Shown here in pieces: positions 11,246-19,832 of a stretch of DNA of 64,000 bases (position 1 is its first letter; each line of letters opens with the position of its first letter). This DNA comes from Actinomyces sp. oral taxon 414 (GTDB lineage: Bacteria > Actinomycetota > Actinomycetes > Actinomycetales > Actinomycetaceae): positions 1,364,001-1,428,000 of the forward strand of contig NZ_CP012590.1 in assembly GCF_001278845.1 (NCBI RefSeq), read 5' to 3'. The notes beneath the pieces are model-generated. The model was not told where the DNA came from, searched no databases, and was given only the letters and a program-made list of their open reading frames with translations. A program made the translations under genes and the position numbers.

Positions 11246-13792
11246 TCAGCCGATGCCGATAATGGGGGCGGACAGCGGCGAACCGGAGGCGTCGCGGCGC
11301 TCATCGGGCTCGGGCAGGGGCACGGCCCGCCCCTCCGCCCCGACGGCGCGGGCCGGACCCACCCCCGCCCAGGCCAGCACCAGCCGGTCCTCCCCGCGCA
11401 GGAAACGATGGGCGCGCACCCCGCCGGTGGCCCGGCCCTTGGCCGGGTAGCGGTCCAGAGGGGTGACCTTGACACTGCCCGTGCCCATGCCCGGCAGGGC
11501 GCCGCCCCCGCCGGCGACAGTGACCACCACCGCCTCGGCCAGCAGATCGGCGGGCACCGAGGCGGCGGCAATGACGCGGGCCGCCTCGCGCAGGGCGATG
11601 CCCGCCATGCCGCCCGCGGCCCGCCCCTGCGGACGGACCCTGCCCGCCTCGAAGCGCAGCAGCTGGGCGTCGCTGGCCACCAGGACGAGCACATCGGCGT
11701 CCGCCGCCGTGCCCGCGAAGACGACCCGGTCGCCCTCCGCCAGGGAGATGACCTCCCAGGAGTCGCCGCGACCCGGCTCGTCACCGGGCTTGACCCGCTT
11801 GACCACGCCCCGCGCGGTGGCCAGCACCACGGGCGTCCCCGCCCCCTCGCCAATGGGCACGAGCCCGACGACCGTCTCATCGGCGGCCACGTCGACCAGG
11901 AGCCGCGCCGGCTGACCGCCGGCCAGCGAGGGCGCCCCCTCCGGACGCGCCACCTCGGGGGTGTCGAGCACGTCGAGGCGCACCAGGCGGCCGGTGTCGG
12001 TGACAACGCCCACCCGGGAGCGGGCGGTGGTGGCGACCTGACTGGTCAGGGCGTCGTGGGGCCGGCGCGCCCCGGAGCGGGAGACCGCCTCGGCGCCGGC
12101 CAGGCGCGCCACCAGCCCCGTCGCGGACAGCAGCACCCGGCAGGGGTCGTCGGGGACCGTCAGGGGCACGTCGGAGGCGCCGGCCATGAGGCTCACCGCC
12201 GCCCTCACCGCCTGCGGGGAGCCCGCGCCGCCCGCGTCCGCGCCGCCGGGGGCCCCGACCCCGGCCCCGCCCGCCAGCGCCCCGGCCTCCGCCCCCGGGG
12301 CCGGCAGGAGCACAGTGCGCCGGGGCGTGCCGTACTCCTCGGCCACCGCCGCCAGCTCGCCGGAGACCACCGCGCGCAGCCGGCCCTCGTCGGCCAGGAT
12401 CGCCTCGAGCTCGGCGATCTCGCGCACCAGGTCCTCGCGCTCCCCCTCCAGTTCGATGACGGAGAACCTGGTCAGGCGCCGCAGCTGAAGCTCGAGGATG
12501 TAGCCCGCCTGCGGCTCGGTCAGGTCCAGGGCCCGCATGAGGCGCTCGCGCGCGGCGGCCGCGTCCTGGCTGGAGCGGACGATGGCAATGACCTCGTCTA
12601 TGTCGGCGATGGCGGTGAGCAGCCCCTCGACCAGGTGGATGCGCTCGCGGCGCTTGCCCAGGCGGAAGCGCGTACGCCGGGCGACCACCGTCAGGCGGTG
12701 GCGCACGAAGACCTCCAGCAGCTCGCGCAGCCCCAGGGTGCGCGGTTGGCCGTCGACCAGGCACACATTGTTAATGCCGAAGGAGTCCTCCAGGGGCGTG
12801 TGCCTGTAGAGCTGGGCCAGGACCGCCTCGGGGTTGTAGCCGTTCTTGACGCCAATGACCAGGCGCGTGCCGTGCTTGCGGTCGGTCAGGTCGGCGACGT
12901 CGGTAATGCCCTGGAGTTTCTTGGAGGCGACCGTCTCCTTAATGCGGGCGATGACCTTCTCCGGACCCACCAGATGGGGCAGCTCGGTGACGACGATGCC
13001 CTTCTTGCGGGGGGTGATGTTCTCAATGCGGGCGGTGGCGCGGGTGAGGAACTTGCCCCGGCCCGTGCGGTAGGCCTCCCGGATGCCGTCCAGGCCCACG
13101 ATCATGCCGCCGGCGGGCAGATCCGGCCCGGGCACGATGGCCATGAGGTCCTCCAGGTCCGCCTCGGGGTGGGCGAGCAGGTGGCGGGCGGCGGCGACCA
13201 CCTCGCGGAGGTTGTGCGGCGGCATATTCGTGGCCATGCCCACCGCAATGCCCGAGGCGCCGTTGACCAGCAGGTTGGGCAGGGCGGCGGGCAGGACGTC
13301 GGGCTCGGTGAGGGTGTAGTCGTAGTTGGGGGAGAAGTCGACGGTGTCCTCGTCAATGTCGGCCGTCAGGGACAGCGCCGGGGTCGCCAGGCGCGCCTCG
13401 GTGTAGCGGGGCGCGGCCGGCCCGTCGTCGAGGGAGCCGAAATTGCCGTGGCCGTCAATGAGCGGCAGGCGCATGGTGAAGGGCTGGGCCAGGCGCACCA
13501 GCGCCTCGTAGATGGCCACGTCGCCGTGCGGGTGGAGGCGCCCCATGACGTCGCCGACCACGCGCGAGGATTTCACATGCGGCCGGTCGGGGCGCAGCCC
13601 CATGCGGTCCATCTGGAACAGGATGCGGCGCTGGACGGGTTTGAGGCCGTCGCGGGCGTCGGGCAGCGCCCGGGCGTAGATGACCGAGTAGGCGTACTCC
13701 AGGAAGGAGGTGCGCATCTCCGTGGGGAGGTCCTGCTCGACGATAAGGCCGTCGGGGGGCGGAGGCGTCTGCGTGGAGGACTTGGTGGGCAT
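11246..13792 (-). CDS. parC: DNA topoisomerase IV subunit A (type IIA, cleavage subunit)
   Basis: This is the DNA-cleaving subunit that pairs with ParE. The 848-aa product has the winged-helix core with [20 protein letters not shown] (quinolone-resistance region) and catalytic Tyr130 in RYTEARLA. Next come the tower and coiled-coil with [14 protein letters not shown], then a C-terminal beta-pinwheel. The canonical GyrA-box (QRRGGKG) is absent; only a degenerate [11 protein letters not shown] is seen, which favours ParC over GyrA. An Ala/Gly-rich insert interrupts the region before the pinwheel. I chose the ATG at 13792 (MPTKSSTQ). The frame runs on to an ATG at 13879, but that overlaps the divergent DUF5998 gene. 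The gene is convergent with the tandem GNAT gene. Confidence 0.92.
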   Translation of the reverse strand: MPTKSSTQTPPPPDGLIVEQDLPTEMRTSFLEYAYSVIYARALPDARDGLKPVQRRILFQMDRMGLRPDRPHVKSSRVVGDVMGRLHPHGDVAIYEALVRLAQPFTMRLPLIDGHGNFGSLDDGPAAPRYTEARLATPALSLTADIDEDTVDFSPNYDYTLTEPDVLPAALPNLLVNGASGIAVGMATNMPPHNLREVVAAARHLLAHPEADLEDLMAIVPGPDLPAGGMIVGLDGIREAYRTGRGKFLTRATARIENITPRKKGIVVTELPHLVGPEKVIARIKETVASKKLQGITDVADLTDRKHGTRLVIGVKNGYNPEAVLAQLYRHTPLEDSFGINNVCLVDGQPRTLGLRELLEVFVRHRLTVVARRTRFRLGKRRERIHLVEGLLTAIADIDEVIAIVRSSQDAAAARERLMRALDLTEPQAGYILELQLRRLTRFSVIELEGEREDLVREIAELEAILADEGRLRAVVSGELAAVAEEYGTPRRTVLLPAPGAEAGALAGGAGVGAPGGADAGGAGSPQAVRAAVSLMAGASDVPLTVPDDPCRVLLSATGLVARLAGAEAVSRSGARRPHDALTSQVATTARSRVGVVTDTGRLVRLDVLDTPEVARPEGAPSLAGGQPARLLVDVAADETVVGLVPIGEGAGTPVVLATARGVVKRVKPGDEPGRGDSWEVISLAEGDRVVFAGTAADADVLVLVASDAQLLRFEAGRVRPQGRAAGGMAGIALREAARVIAAASVPADLLAEAVVVTVAGGGGALPGMGTGSVKVTPLDRYPAKGRATGGVRAHRFLRGEDRLVLAWAGVGPARAVGAEGRAVPLPEPDERRDASGSPLSAPIIGIG

Positions 13793-13877
13793 GCGGGCAT
13801 TGTTGCGGTTGGCGGCGTCGGGGCGCGAGTCGACACCCGGGGGTGAGCGGGACGACGGCGGGTGGCATGATCGGCCC

Positions 13878-14510
13878 ATGAGCAGTCGGACGCCGCCCCC
13901 GCCCCGCCCAGTCCCGGCCGGGTCCGCCGATGAACCCGCCTCCGGGTCCGTCGCGGCGGCCCTGGGCGAGGACGTGGCCCGCGCCGGCTACTACCCCGAG
14001 CTCGTCGCCGGCTGCCTGGAGGTGGCCCTGGCGGGTGAGGAGCCGGTGGCGCACCTGGTCCAGGCGGAAACGAGCTTCGCCGACGCCGTCCACCGGCACC
14101 TGACCGTCCTGGCCCTGACCCCCGGCCGCCTCATTATCGTCCACGTCGACGACGCCGCCCTGGAGGACGGGGTGCCCGGGGCGGTGGCCACCAGCGAGGC
14201 CGTGCCCGTGCGGCGCATCTCCTCCCTGGCGCTGAGCCGGGGGGTGGCCCGGCCCGCCGCGGGCGGGGGACGCCTGGTCGAGATGACCATCGCCATCTCC
14301 TGGGGGGCGGTGCGCCGCCTGGACCTGGAGCCCGCCTCCTGCCCCGACCCCGCCTGCCAGGCCGACCACGGCCTGACCGGCACCTCGGTGCCCGACGACA
14401 TCGTCGTGCGCGTGGCCGCCGGGGTCGAGGGCGACGAGGCCCTGGAGCGGGCCGAGGCCTTCGCCCGGGCCCTGTCGCGGGCCACGGCCCGTTCGGCGGT
14501 GGACGCGTGA
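13878..14510 (+). CDS. DUF5998 family protein
   Basis: This 210-aa protein is of unknown function and belongs to a family found between parC and an alkaline phosphatase-like gene in many actinobacteria. The middle contains a beta-strand-rich core (RHLTVLALTPGRLIIVHVDD, SLALSRGVA) followed by a strand that includes ISWGAVRRLDLEPASC. The short DPACQADHGL near the C-terminus contains a Cys and a His. The ATG at 13878 follows a CATGAT at 13866-13871 by 6 nt. It overlaps the next gene by 4 bp (GTGA), so the two are translationally coupled. No enzymatic motif is visible. Confidence 0.8.
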   Translation: MSSRTPPPPRPVPAGSADEPASGSVAAALGEDVARAGYYPELVAGCLEVALAGEEPVAHLVQAETSFADAVHRHLTVLALTPGRLIIVHVDDAALEDGVPGAVATSEAVPVRRISSLALSRGVARPAAGGGRLVEMTIAISWGAVRRLDLEPASCPDPACQADHGLTGTSVPDDIVVRVAAGVEGDEALERAEAFARALSRATARSAVDA

Positions 14511-15817
14511 ACCCGCCCGAGCTGAGGCTGGTCCTGGGCGCCGCCGCCGCGGGCGCGGGCCTGGCTCTGGCGCCGGCGGGCGTCCCGGACACGCTCGACG
14601 ACGCCGCCGCGCGCCAGACCGCCGCCGCCTGGGGCCTGCTGGAGGACCCCGGCCGGGACCCGCGGCGCGGGGGCGGCCTCGTCGTCGTCCTTGTCGACGG
14701 CCTGGGCCTGGAGCTGCTGCGCGAGCGCCGGGGCCACGCCCCCACGCTGCGCTCCTGGCTGACGGAGGCGGAGAACGGGCCCGGCCCGGGCCCGCGGGCC
14801 CTCACCTGCCTGCCCACCACGACGGCGGCGGCCCTGACGACGCTGGGCACCGGCGCCCTCCCGGGAGTGACGGGCGTCGTCGGCTACAGCGTCCTGACGC
14901 CCCGGATCGACCGCGCCCGGCTCATGTCCGGCCCGCCCGGCCCGAGCCGCATCCTGTGCCTGATCACCTGGGAGGGCGGCGACGCCCCCGACCCGGCCGC
15001 CTGGCAGGACGTGCCCACTATCTTCGAGCGCCTGCGCCGGCCCGACGATCCCGCCGCCGCGGGCGGTGCCGGGCCCGCCGCGGCCGACGCACCCGACGCG
15101 GCCGACGGGCGCCCCGGGGCGCTCGCGGTGACGATCGGACCGGCCCGTTTCGCCGGCTCCGGCCTGACCCGCGCCGCCCTGCGCGGCTGCCCCCACCTGG
15201 GCGCCGACCGCATGGAGGACCGCCCCGCCCTGGCGGCGGGGGCCCTGCGCCGCGGCACGCCCCTGGTCTACCTCTACGTCGGCGAGCTCGACCACGCCGG
15301 GCACCTCCACGGCTGGCGCTCGACGCAGTGGCTGGACCAGCTGGAGCGGCTGGACGCGGCCATGGCGGAACTGGCCCGTCGGGTCCCCGCCGGGACCCGG
15401 ATCGTCTTGACCGCGGACCACGGCATGGTCGACACCGGCCCGGACCGGCGCGTGGACGTCACCGCCCACCCCGAGCTGGCCCGCGACGTCGTGGCCGTAG
15501 CGGGCGAGCCCCGCTTCACCCAGCTCTACGTGCCCGGCTCCGACCCGGAGGTCGCCGCGCGGGTGGCCGGGCGGTGGCGCGACCTGCTGGGGGAGCGGGC
15601 CGCGTGGGTGGGCACCCCCGACGAGGCCCCCGCCGGCCTGGGGCCGATCGGGCCGCGGGCGCGCGGCGTCCTGGGCGACGTCCTGGTCGCTATGGACGGG
15701 AACTGGGTCGTGGTGGACCCGCGGGTCCACAGCCCCGCGGCGATCGCCATGCCCGGCGTCCACGGCTCGGTCACGACTGCGGAGAGGGACGTGCCCCTGC
15801 TCCTGGCCGGCGCCTGA
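14507..15817 (+). CDS. Alkaline-phosphatase-superfamily protein (nucleotide pyrophosphatase-like)
   Basis: This 436-aa metal-dependent hydrolase has the alkaline phosphatase/NPP fold. It shows LVVVLVDGLGLELL (first metal Asp), the nucleophile threonine in TCLPTTTAAALTTLGTG, the metal ligands in LYVGELDHAGHLHGW, TADHGMVDT, and a final VHGSVT. No signal peptide or membrane helix is obvious, so it is probably cytoplasmic. It begins with GTG overlapping the DUF5998 stop (GTGA). It could hydrolyse phosphodiesters or nucleotides; the substrate cannot be assigned. Confidence 0.85.
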   Translation: MNPPELRLVLGAAAAGAGLALAPAGVPDTLDDAAARQTAAAWGLLEDPGRDPRRGGGLVVVLVDGLGLELLRERRGHAPTLRSWLTEAENGPGPGPRALTCLPTTTAAALTTLGTGALPGVTGVVGYSVLTPRIDRARLMSGPPGPSRILCLITWEGGDAPDPAAWQDVPTIFERLRRPDDPAAAGGAGPAAADAPDAADGRPGALAVTIGPARFAGSGLTRAALRGCPHLGADRMEDRPALAAGALRRGTPLVYLYVGELDHAGHLHGWRSTQWLDQLERLDAAMAELARRVPAGTRIVLTADHGMVDTGPDRRVDVTAHPELARDVVAVAGEPRFTQLYVPGSDPEVAARVAGRWRDLLGERAAWVGTPDEAPAGLGPIGPRARGVLGDVLVAMDGNWVVVDPRVHSPAAIAMPGVHGSVTTAERDVPLLLAGA

Positions 15818-15848
15818 GTCCGGCCGGTCCCTGAGTCCGGCCGGTCCC

Positions 15849-16094
15849 TCACTCGGACTCGGGGCGGGCGCCGAAGACGATCTCGTCCCAGGTGGGCACG
15901 GGGCGGCGCTGGTGGCCCTGGGACGGGGTCTTGGAGGCCCTGTCGGGGCGCACGGGTATGGGGATCACCTGCGCCATCCGCGGCTGCTCGGGCTGCTCAC
16001 GGGGGGAGGTCCGGGGCTCCGCCCCGTCCGCCTCCATGGGATCGGCCCCGGGCTCGTCGTCATTCCTGCGCGGGGCGTCGTAGTCGCTCGCCAT
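15849..16094 (-). CDS. 81-aa chimeric mini-protein: DUF4193 N-terminus joined to SepH C-terminal motif
   Basis: The first residues, MASDYDAPRRNDDEPGAD, nearly repeat the start of the DUF4193 protein encoded at 17539 (MATDYDAPRKNDDEPEAD). The last residues, HQRRPVPTWDEIVFGARPE, nearly repeat the SepH C-terminus (HQRRPVPTWDDILFGARPE), and a middle piece (PRTSPREQ) matches SepH PRTSPRGQ. The homology is also seen in DNA. The upstream leader (TGAGCGCCGCATCGACT and the GAAGAGAGTGA before the ATG) copies the DUF4193 leader, and the end copies the sepH 3' end. The frame is intact, and the gene sits 60 nt downstream of sepH on the same strand, so it may be co-transcribed. It may be a functional mini-protein or merely a duplication scar. 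Confidence 0.65.
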   Translation of the reverse strand: MASDYDAPRRNDDEPGADPMEADGAEPRTSPREQPEQPRMAQVIPIPVRPDRASKTPSQGHQRRPVPTWDEIVFGARPESE

Positions 16095-16154
16095 GACTCA
16101 TCACTCTCTTCTTGTCTCTTCTTGTTTCTTGTCGGCGACAAGTCGATGCGGCGC

Positions 16155-17282
16155 TCACTCGGGGCGGGCGCCGAAGAGGATATCGTCCCAGGTGGGCACG
16201 GGGCGGCGCTGGTGCCGCCGGGACGGGAACTCGGAGACCGCGGGGGGCCGGGACGTGCGCGCCGGCGCCTTGGGATCGGGGGCTCCGGCGTCGGGCGCCG
16301 CCTGCGCGTCGGCGTCGGTCGCCGGCGCGGGGGAGGGGGCCGACGGCGCGGAGGCGGCGGCGCGGCCCCGGCGGGCCCCCGCGGAGTACATGGAGGCTCG
16401 CCGGCGCTCGGACATGGAGACCACCTGCGCCTGCCCGCGGGGGGAGGTCCGGGGCGCCGGCTCGGAGGGGGCGCCGGCGCTGGCGAACTGCTCCAAGTCC
16501 TCGTCGTCCTCCATCGGGAGATCGACCCCGACGCGCTGGCCGCGGCTGGAGGCGAGGTTGGCCAGCAGGGCGTCGGTGGAGGAGTCCTCCATGAGCGCGC
16601 GCTCGGGGTCGTCGGGATCGTCGGGATCGTCCTCGCCGGGCGGCGGAGCGAGGTGCCGGGGCCCGGCGGAGGCGGTGCGCGCCGAGGAGTCCTGGTCGAA
16701 GACCTCCGGCAGGCGCTGACCGGCGGCCTCGGTCAACCACCGCGACTCGTCGTCGAGGGCGCTGACCGAGCGCGCCGCGAGGTCCAGCACCCAGCTGGCG
16801 TGCTTCTCCTCGGCGCCCTGGACGAAGGTCAGGTTCACCTGCCAGGGCTCGCGCCCCTCGCGCGAGGCGTCCCAGGTGAGACTGGAGGGTTCGACGCCGC
16901 GGGTGGCCAGGCGGTCGATGACGAGCTCGCCCAGCACCGGGGAGTCCTTCTCCCAGCCGATGCGGCAGGCCTGGGCCTGCTCCACCGCCCAGCGGCGCTC
17001 GGCCAGGACGGGGCCCTCGAAACGCCGTACGTGGTTGACGTCCATACCCGTGGACTGGGCGACCTCCTCGGCGCTGGCCCCGGCGCGCATGAGCGCCTGC
17101 AGGGCGCGGGGCCGCAGGTTGCCGTCGGAGGGGATCTCGGACGCGGGGGAGAGGGCGGCGGGCCCGGCCCGGCGCACCGCGGCGCGCAGGGCGTCGTCGA
17201 CGACGATGCTGTACCGCTGGCCGTCCTGGTCCGTCATGACGATGCGGTCGCCGTTGCCCCCCAGCAGTTCGAGCTCGATCAT
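16155..17282 (-). CDS. sepH: Cell-division regulator SepH (DUF3071)
   Basis: SepH is an actinobacterial protein that binds FtsZ and promotes its assembly and Z-ring formation. The 375-aa product has the N-terminal DUF3071 region (MIELELLGGNGDRIVM), a helix-turn-helix near 65-85 (MRAGASAEEVAQSTGMDVNH), and WAVEQAQACRIGWEKDSPVLGELV. A long disordered Asp/Pro/Ala-rich linker leads to the conserved C-terminal motif RRPVPTWDDILFG. The ATG at 17282 has GAAGGAGG upstream. It is divergent from DUF4193, as in many actinobacteria. Directly downstream lies the chimeric mini-gene that repeats this C-terminus. Confidence 0.92.
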   Translation of the reverse strand: MIELELLGGNGDRIVMTDQDGQRYSIVVDDALRAAVRRAGPAALSPASEIPSDGNLRPRALQALMRAGASAEEVAQSTGMDVNHVRRFEGPVLAERRWAVEQAQACRIGWEKDSPVLGELVIDRLATRGVEPSSLTWDASREGREPWQVNLTFVQGAEEKHASWVLDLAARSVSALDDESRWLTEAAGQRLPEVFDQDSSARTASAGPRHLAPPPGEDDPDDPDDPERALMEDSSTDALLANLASSRGQRVGVDLPMEDDEDLEQFASAGAPSEPAPRTSPRGQAQVVSMSERRRASMYSAGARRGRAAASAPSAPSPAPATDADAQAAPDAGAPDPKAPARTSRPPAVSEFPSRRHQRRPVPTWDDILFGARPE

Positions 17283-17390
17283 GGGGTGGGGCCTCCTTCA
17301 ATCCCTGCTTCGGACCTCAGCGTGCCACCTGCTGCGCCGCAGTCAAGGGAGGTGTCCCGGTGTGCCCCATGAATCGGGTCTCGGAATCTA

Positions 17391-17419
17391 TTCACGATCG
17401 GCCCTCGTGGTGCTATTGT
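17391..17419 (+). promoter_or_regulatory. Promoter for the DUF4193 operon
   Basis: The -35 TTCACG (17391-17396) and -10 TATTGT (17414-17419) are 17 bp apart, and a TG precedes the -10 by one base (extended -10). This gives a leader of about 110 nt before the ATG at 17539. Confidence 0.6.
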
Positions 17420-17538
17420 GCGCGTGCCCTGCTCGAAGGGACGATCCGGCAGCTCCTGTGTCCCGGGCCGCCCCCGGTGGCCGCCCCGCCGCCTGAGCGC
17501 CGCATCGACTGCCGCCGACGAGAAGAGAGTGACGAGCC

Positions 17539-17844
17539 ATGGCGACCGACTACGACGCACCGCGTAAGAATGACGATGAGCCCGAGGCCGATTCCATCGA
17601 GGAGCTCACCGCTCGTCAGAAGGATCACTCCTCCGACGCCATCGAGGAGGACGAGAATGAGGTCGCCGAGGGCTTCGAGCTGCCCGGGGCGGACCTGTCG
17701 CGCGAGGAGCTGAGCGTGCACGTCGTGCCCCAGCTCGACGACGAGTTCACCTGCTCGGAGTGCTTCCTCGTCCACCACCGCAGTCAGCTCGCCTATATCG
17801 ACGAGGCCACCGGGCTGCCGGTGTGCACCGACTGCGCCGGCTAA
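17539..17844 (+). CDS. DUF4193 zinc-ribbon protein
   Basis: This 101-aa acidic protein is conserved next to sepH in actinobacteria. The N-terminal 55 residues are charged and probably disordered (MATDYDAPRKNDDEPEAD). The C-terminal part has CSECFLVHHRSQ and CTDCAG, two CxxC knuckles expected to bind zinc. The family resembles RbpA-neighbourhood zinc ribbons, but no role is established. A GAAGAGAGTGA precedes the ATG. The 5' end of this gene, including its leader, was duplicated into the chimeric gene at 15849-16094. Confidence 0.9.
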   Translation: MATDYDAPRKNDDEPEADSIEELTARQKDHSSDAIEEDENEVAEGFELPGADLSREELSVHVVPQLDDEFTCSECFLVHHRSQLAYIDEATGLPVCTDCAG

Positions 17845-17924
17845 GCGCCGCGCACCGCCGCATCCGTACATCCATCCAGTCACGAGCGAGCCCGACCGGG
17901 CCCGTCAGCACCGAGGAGCCTGAT

Positions 17925-18605
17925 ATGGGCCTGTTCTCCCGCCGCCACGACGACCCCGCGCCCGACCCCGAGGAGAGGAGCGCCCCCGCCCAGCCGCGGG
18001 ACACCGGCCCCTGGGACCGCGACGAGGCCCCCGAGGCGCCCCACGGCCGCGTCGACCTGGGCTCCCTGCGCGTGCCCGTCGTCGACGGGATGCAGCTGCG
18101 CCTGGAGATCCCCCGCCCCGGGGCCGAGGCGGTCGCCGTCATCCTCGCCCTGGGCGGCTCCACCCTGGAGTTGCGCGCCTTCGCCGCTCCCCGCACGGCC
18201 GGGGTGTGGGACGAGCTGCGGGCGGACATCACCGCCGAGCTGACCCGGGCGAAGGCGAGCTGCCGGGAGCTGACGGGCCCCCACGGGCCCGAGATCCTCG
18301 CCCAGGTGCCCGTGCGCGGCCCCGGCGGCCAGCCCATGAACGTCCCGGCGCGCTTCATTGGCGTCGACGGCCCCCGGTGGTTCCTGCGCGGCGTCCTCCA
18401 GGGCCGCGCCGCCATGGACGACGGGGCCGCGCGGGCCCTGCGGGAGGTGTTCGACGACGTCGTCGTCGTGCGCGACGGCCAGGCCCGCCCGCCCCGCGAG
18501 CTGCTGCCCCTGCACGCCCCCGGCGCCGTGGGCGGCCCCGAGGCCGAGGACCTGCCGGGGCTGGAGCCGCTGACTCCCGGGCCGACGATCTCCGAGATCC
18601 GATGA
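17925..18605 (+). CDS. DUF3710 family protein
   Basis: This 226-aa cytosolic protein is homologous to the Rv2696c type. It starts with MGLFSRRHDDPAP followed by an acidic disordered stretch, then a mixed alpha/beta domain (VDLGSLRVPVVDGMQLRLEI, AVAVILALGGSTLELRAFAAP, GPRWFLRGVLQGRAA). The start at 17925 follows CCGAGGAGCC. It overlaps the OB-fold gene by 4 bp (ATGA). In M. tuberculosis and many relatives dut and a DUF3093 gene lie between DUF4193 and this gene; both are missing here. No biochemical function is known. Confidence 0.88.
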   Translation: MGLFSRRHDDPAPDPEERSAPAQPRDTGPWDRDEAPEAPHGRVDLGSLRVPVVDGMQLRLEIPRPGAEAVAVILALGGSTLELRAFAAPRTAGVWDELRADITAELTRAKASCRELTGPHGPEILAQVPVRGPGGQPMNVPARFIGVDGPRWFLRGVLQGRAAMDDGAARALREVFDDVVVVRDGQARPPRELLPLHAPGAVGGPEAEDLPGLEPLTPGPTISEIR

Positions 18606-18976
18606 CTCTGCGCTCCCGACTCGCCGAACTGCTGCACCCGCTGCGGGCCAGCCGCGAGGAGCTCGACGCCGCCGATGAGGCGCGCGGCGCGACCCGCCGG
18701 GGAACCGTTCCGATCGGGCGGATCGTGCCGCGCCACCGGGCGAGGGTGTCGGGGGTGCTGCGGGCCCTGACGTACGGGCCCGCGCAGAGCAAGCCCGTGC
18801 TGGTCGGCCAGCTCTTCGACGGCACCGGGTCGGTGGACCTGGTGTGGCTGGGGCGCCGCTCGATCGCCGGGGTGCGCCCCGGCGTCCATCTGCGCGCCGA
18901 GGGCATGGTCGTCGCCGGCGATCCCCGTTCGAGCATCTACAACCCCGCCTACGAGCTGATCGGAGACGAGTCATGA
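18602..18976 (+). CDS. OB-fold nucleic-acid-binding protein
   Basis: This 124-aa protein has an OB-fold (ARVSGVLRALTYGP, PVLVGQLFDGTGSVDLVWLGRR, GVRPGVHLRAEGMV), similar in position and pattern to Rv2694c and RecG/tRNA-anticodon-type OB domains. A short helical N-terminus (MTLRSRLAELLHPLRASREEL) precedes it. It overlaps the genes on both sides by ATGA, so the four-gene run from DUF3710 to DUF3159 is tightly coupled. The target nucleic acid is unknown. Confidence 0.85.
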   Translation: MTLRSRLAELLHPLRASREELDAADEARGATRRGTVPIGRIVPRHRARVSGVLRALTYGPAQSKPVLVGQLFDGTGSVDLVWLGRRSIAGVRPGVHLRAEGMVVAGDPRSSIYNPAYELIGDES

Positions 18977-19767
18977 GCCCTCGCCCGCCGGCGCGCACCG
19001 GTCTGGGCGCCATCGACGCCGAACGCTTCGACGTCGCCTCAGCCGTCGGCGGGTGGCGCGGCGTCATGGAGTCGGCCGCCCCCACCCTCGTCTTCGTCGT
19101 CGTCATGGCGGTGCGCCCCTCCGCCCTCGTGACCGCCCTGGCGGCCTCGCTGGCGGTCAGCGGGGCGGCGCTGGCGGCCCGCCTGGCCCAGCGCCAGGGC
19201 CTGACGCAGGTGCTGGGCGGGGCCGTCCTGGCCCTGGCCAGCGCCGCCTGGGCGTGGCGCAGCGGCGAGGCCTCGAACTTCTACGCGACCGGGCTGCTCA
19301 TCAACGCCGTCTGGCTCGCCGGGTGCCTGCTGTCCCTGGCGGCGGGCCGGCCGCTGGTGGGGATCCTCATGGGGCTGTGGCGCGCCGCCGCCGGCGGCGG
19401 GTCCGCCCGGCCCGGCGGCGGGGCCGACGCCGATGACGCCGCCCGGCCCGGCGGCGGGGCCGACGCCGATGACGCCGCCCGGCCCGAGGACGCCGCCGCC
19501 CGGTCCCGGCCCGCCGGGCGGGGCGGTCGACGACGCGACCCGGTCCGGGCGGCGGAGCACCGCCGCCACCAGGCCGCCACCGCGGTGCTGGCGGCCATGT
19601 TCGCCCTGCGGCTGGCGGTGGAGGTGCCGCTCTACCTGACCGGCGCCGCGGGCGTCGGCGCGCTGGGAGTCGCCCGGCTCGTGCTGGGGCTGCCGCTGTT
19701 CGCCCTGACCGCGTGGTTCATCTGGCTGCTCGTGCGCGACCCGGCCCGCCCCGCCCGGCCGGACTGA
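18973..19767 (+). CDS. DUF3159 integral membrane protein
   Basis: This 264-aa membrane protein has about five or six hydrophobic segments: PTLVFVVVMAVRPSALVTAL, VLGGAVLALASAAWAW, LLINAVWLAGCLLSLAAG, a gap, then AATAVLAAMFALRLAVEV and LVLGLPLFALTAWFIWLLV. The family typically has one uninterrupted set of helices. Here a hydrophilic, repeat-derived loop (two 12-residue copies rich in Gly, Ala and Asp, then an Arg-rich stretch) separates the halves, so the protein is longer than usual. It is translationally coupled to the OB-fold gene. A transport role has been guessed for the family but not shown. Confidence 0.85.
   Translation: MSPRPPARTGLGAIDAERFDVASAVGGWRGVMESAAPTLVFVVVMAVRPSALVTALAASLAVSGAALAARLAQRQGLTQVLGGAVLALASAAWAWRSGEASNFYATGLLINAVWLAGCLLSLAAGRPLVGILMGLWRAAAGGGSARPGGGADADDAARPGGGADADDAARPEDAAARSRPAGRGGRRRDPVRAAEHRRHQAATAVLAAMFALRLAVEVPLYLTGAAGVGALGVARLVLGLPLFALTAWFIWLLVRDPARPARPD
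19405..19476 (+). repeat. 36-bp perfect tandem duplication inside the DUF3159 gene
   Basis: Two identical 36-bp units (19405-19440, 19441-19476) encode two copies of a 12-residue Gly/Ala/Asp-rich block in a cytoplasmic or external loop. The unit is a whole number of codons, so copy-number change keeps the frame. Confidence 0.85.
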
Positions 19768-19803
19768 TCGGCCCGGACTGATCGGCCGGGGCCGGCCGGC
19801 TCG

Positions 19804-19825
19804 GCCGGGGCCGGCCGGCCCCGGC
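19804..19825. terminator. Palindromic terminator between DUF3159 and trkA genes
   Basis: A 22-bp perfect palindrome of G and C only lies in the 65-bp gap between convergent genes. A related GGCCGGGGCCGGCCGG stretch lies just before it. Confidence 0.55.
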
Positions 19826-19832
19826 TGGGACC

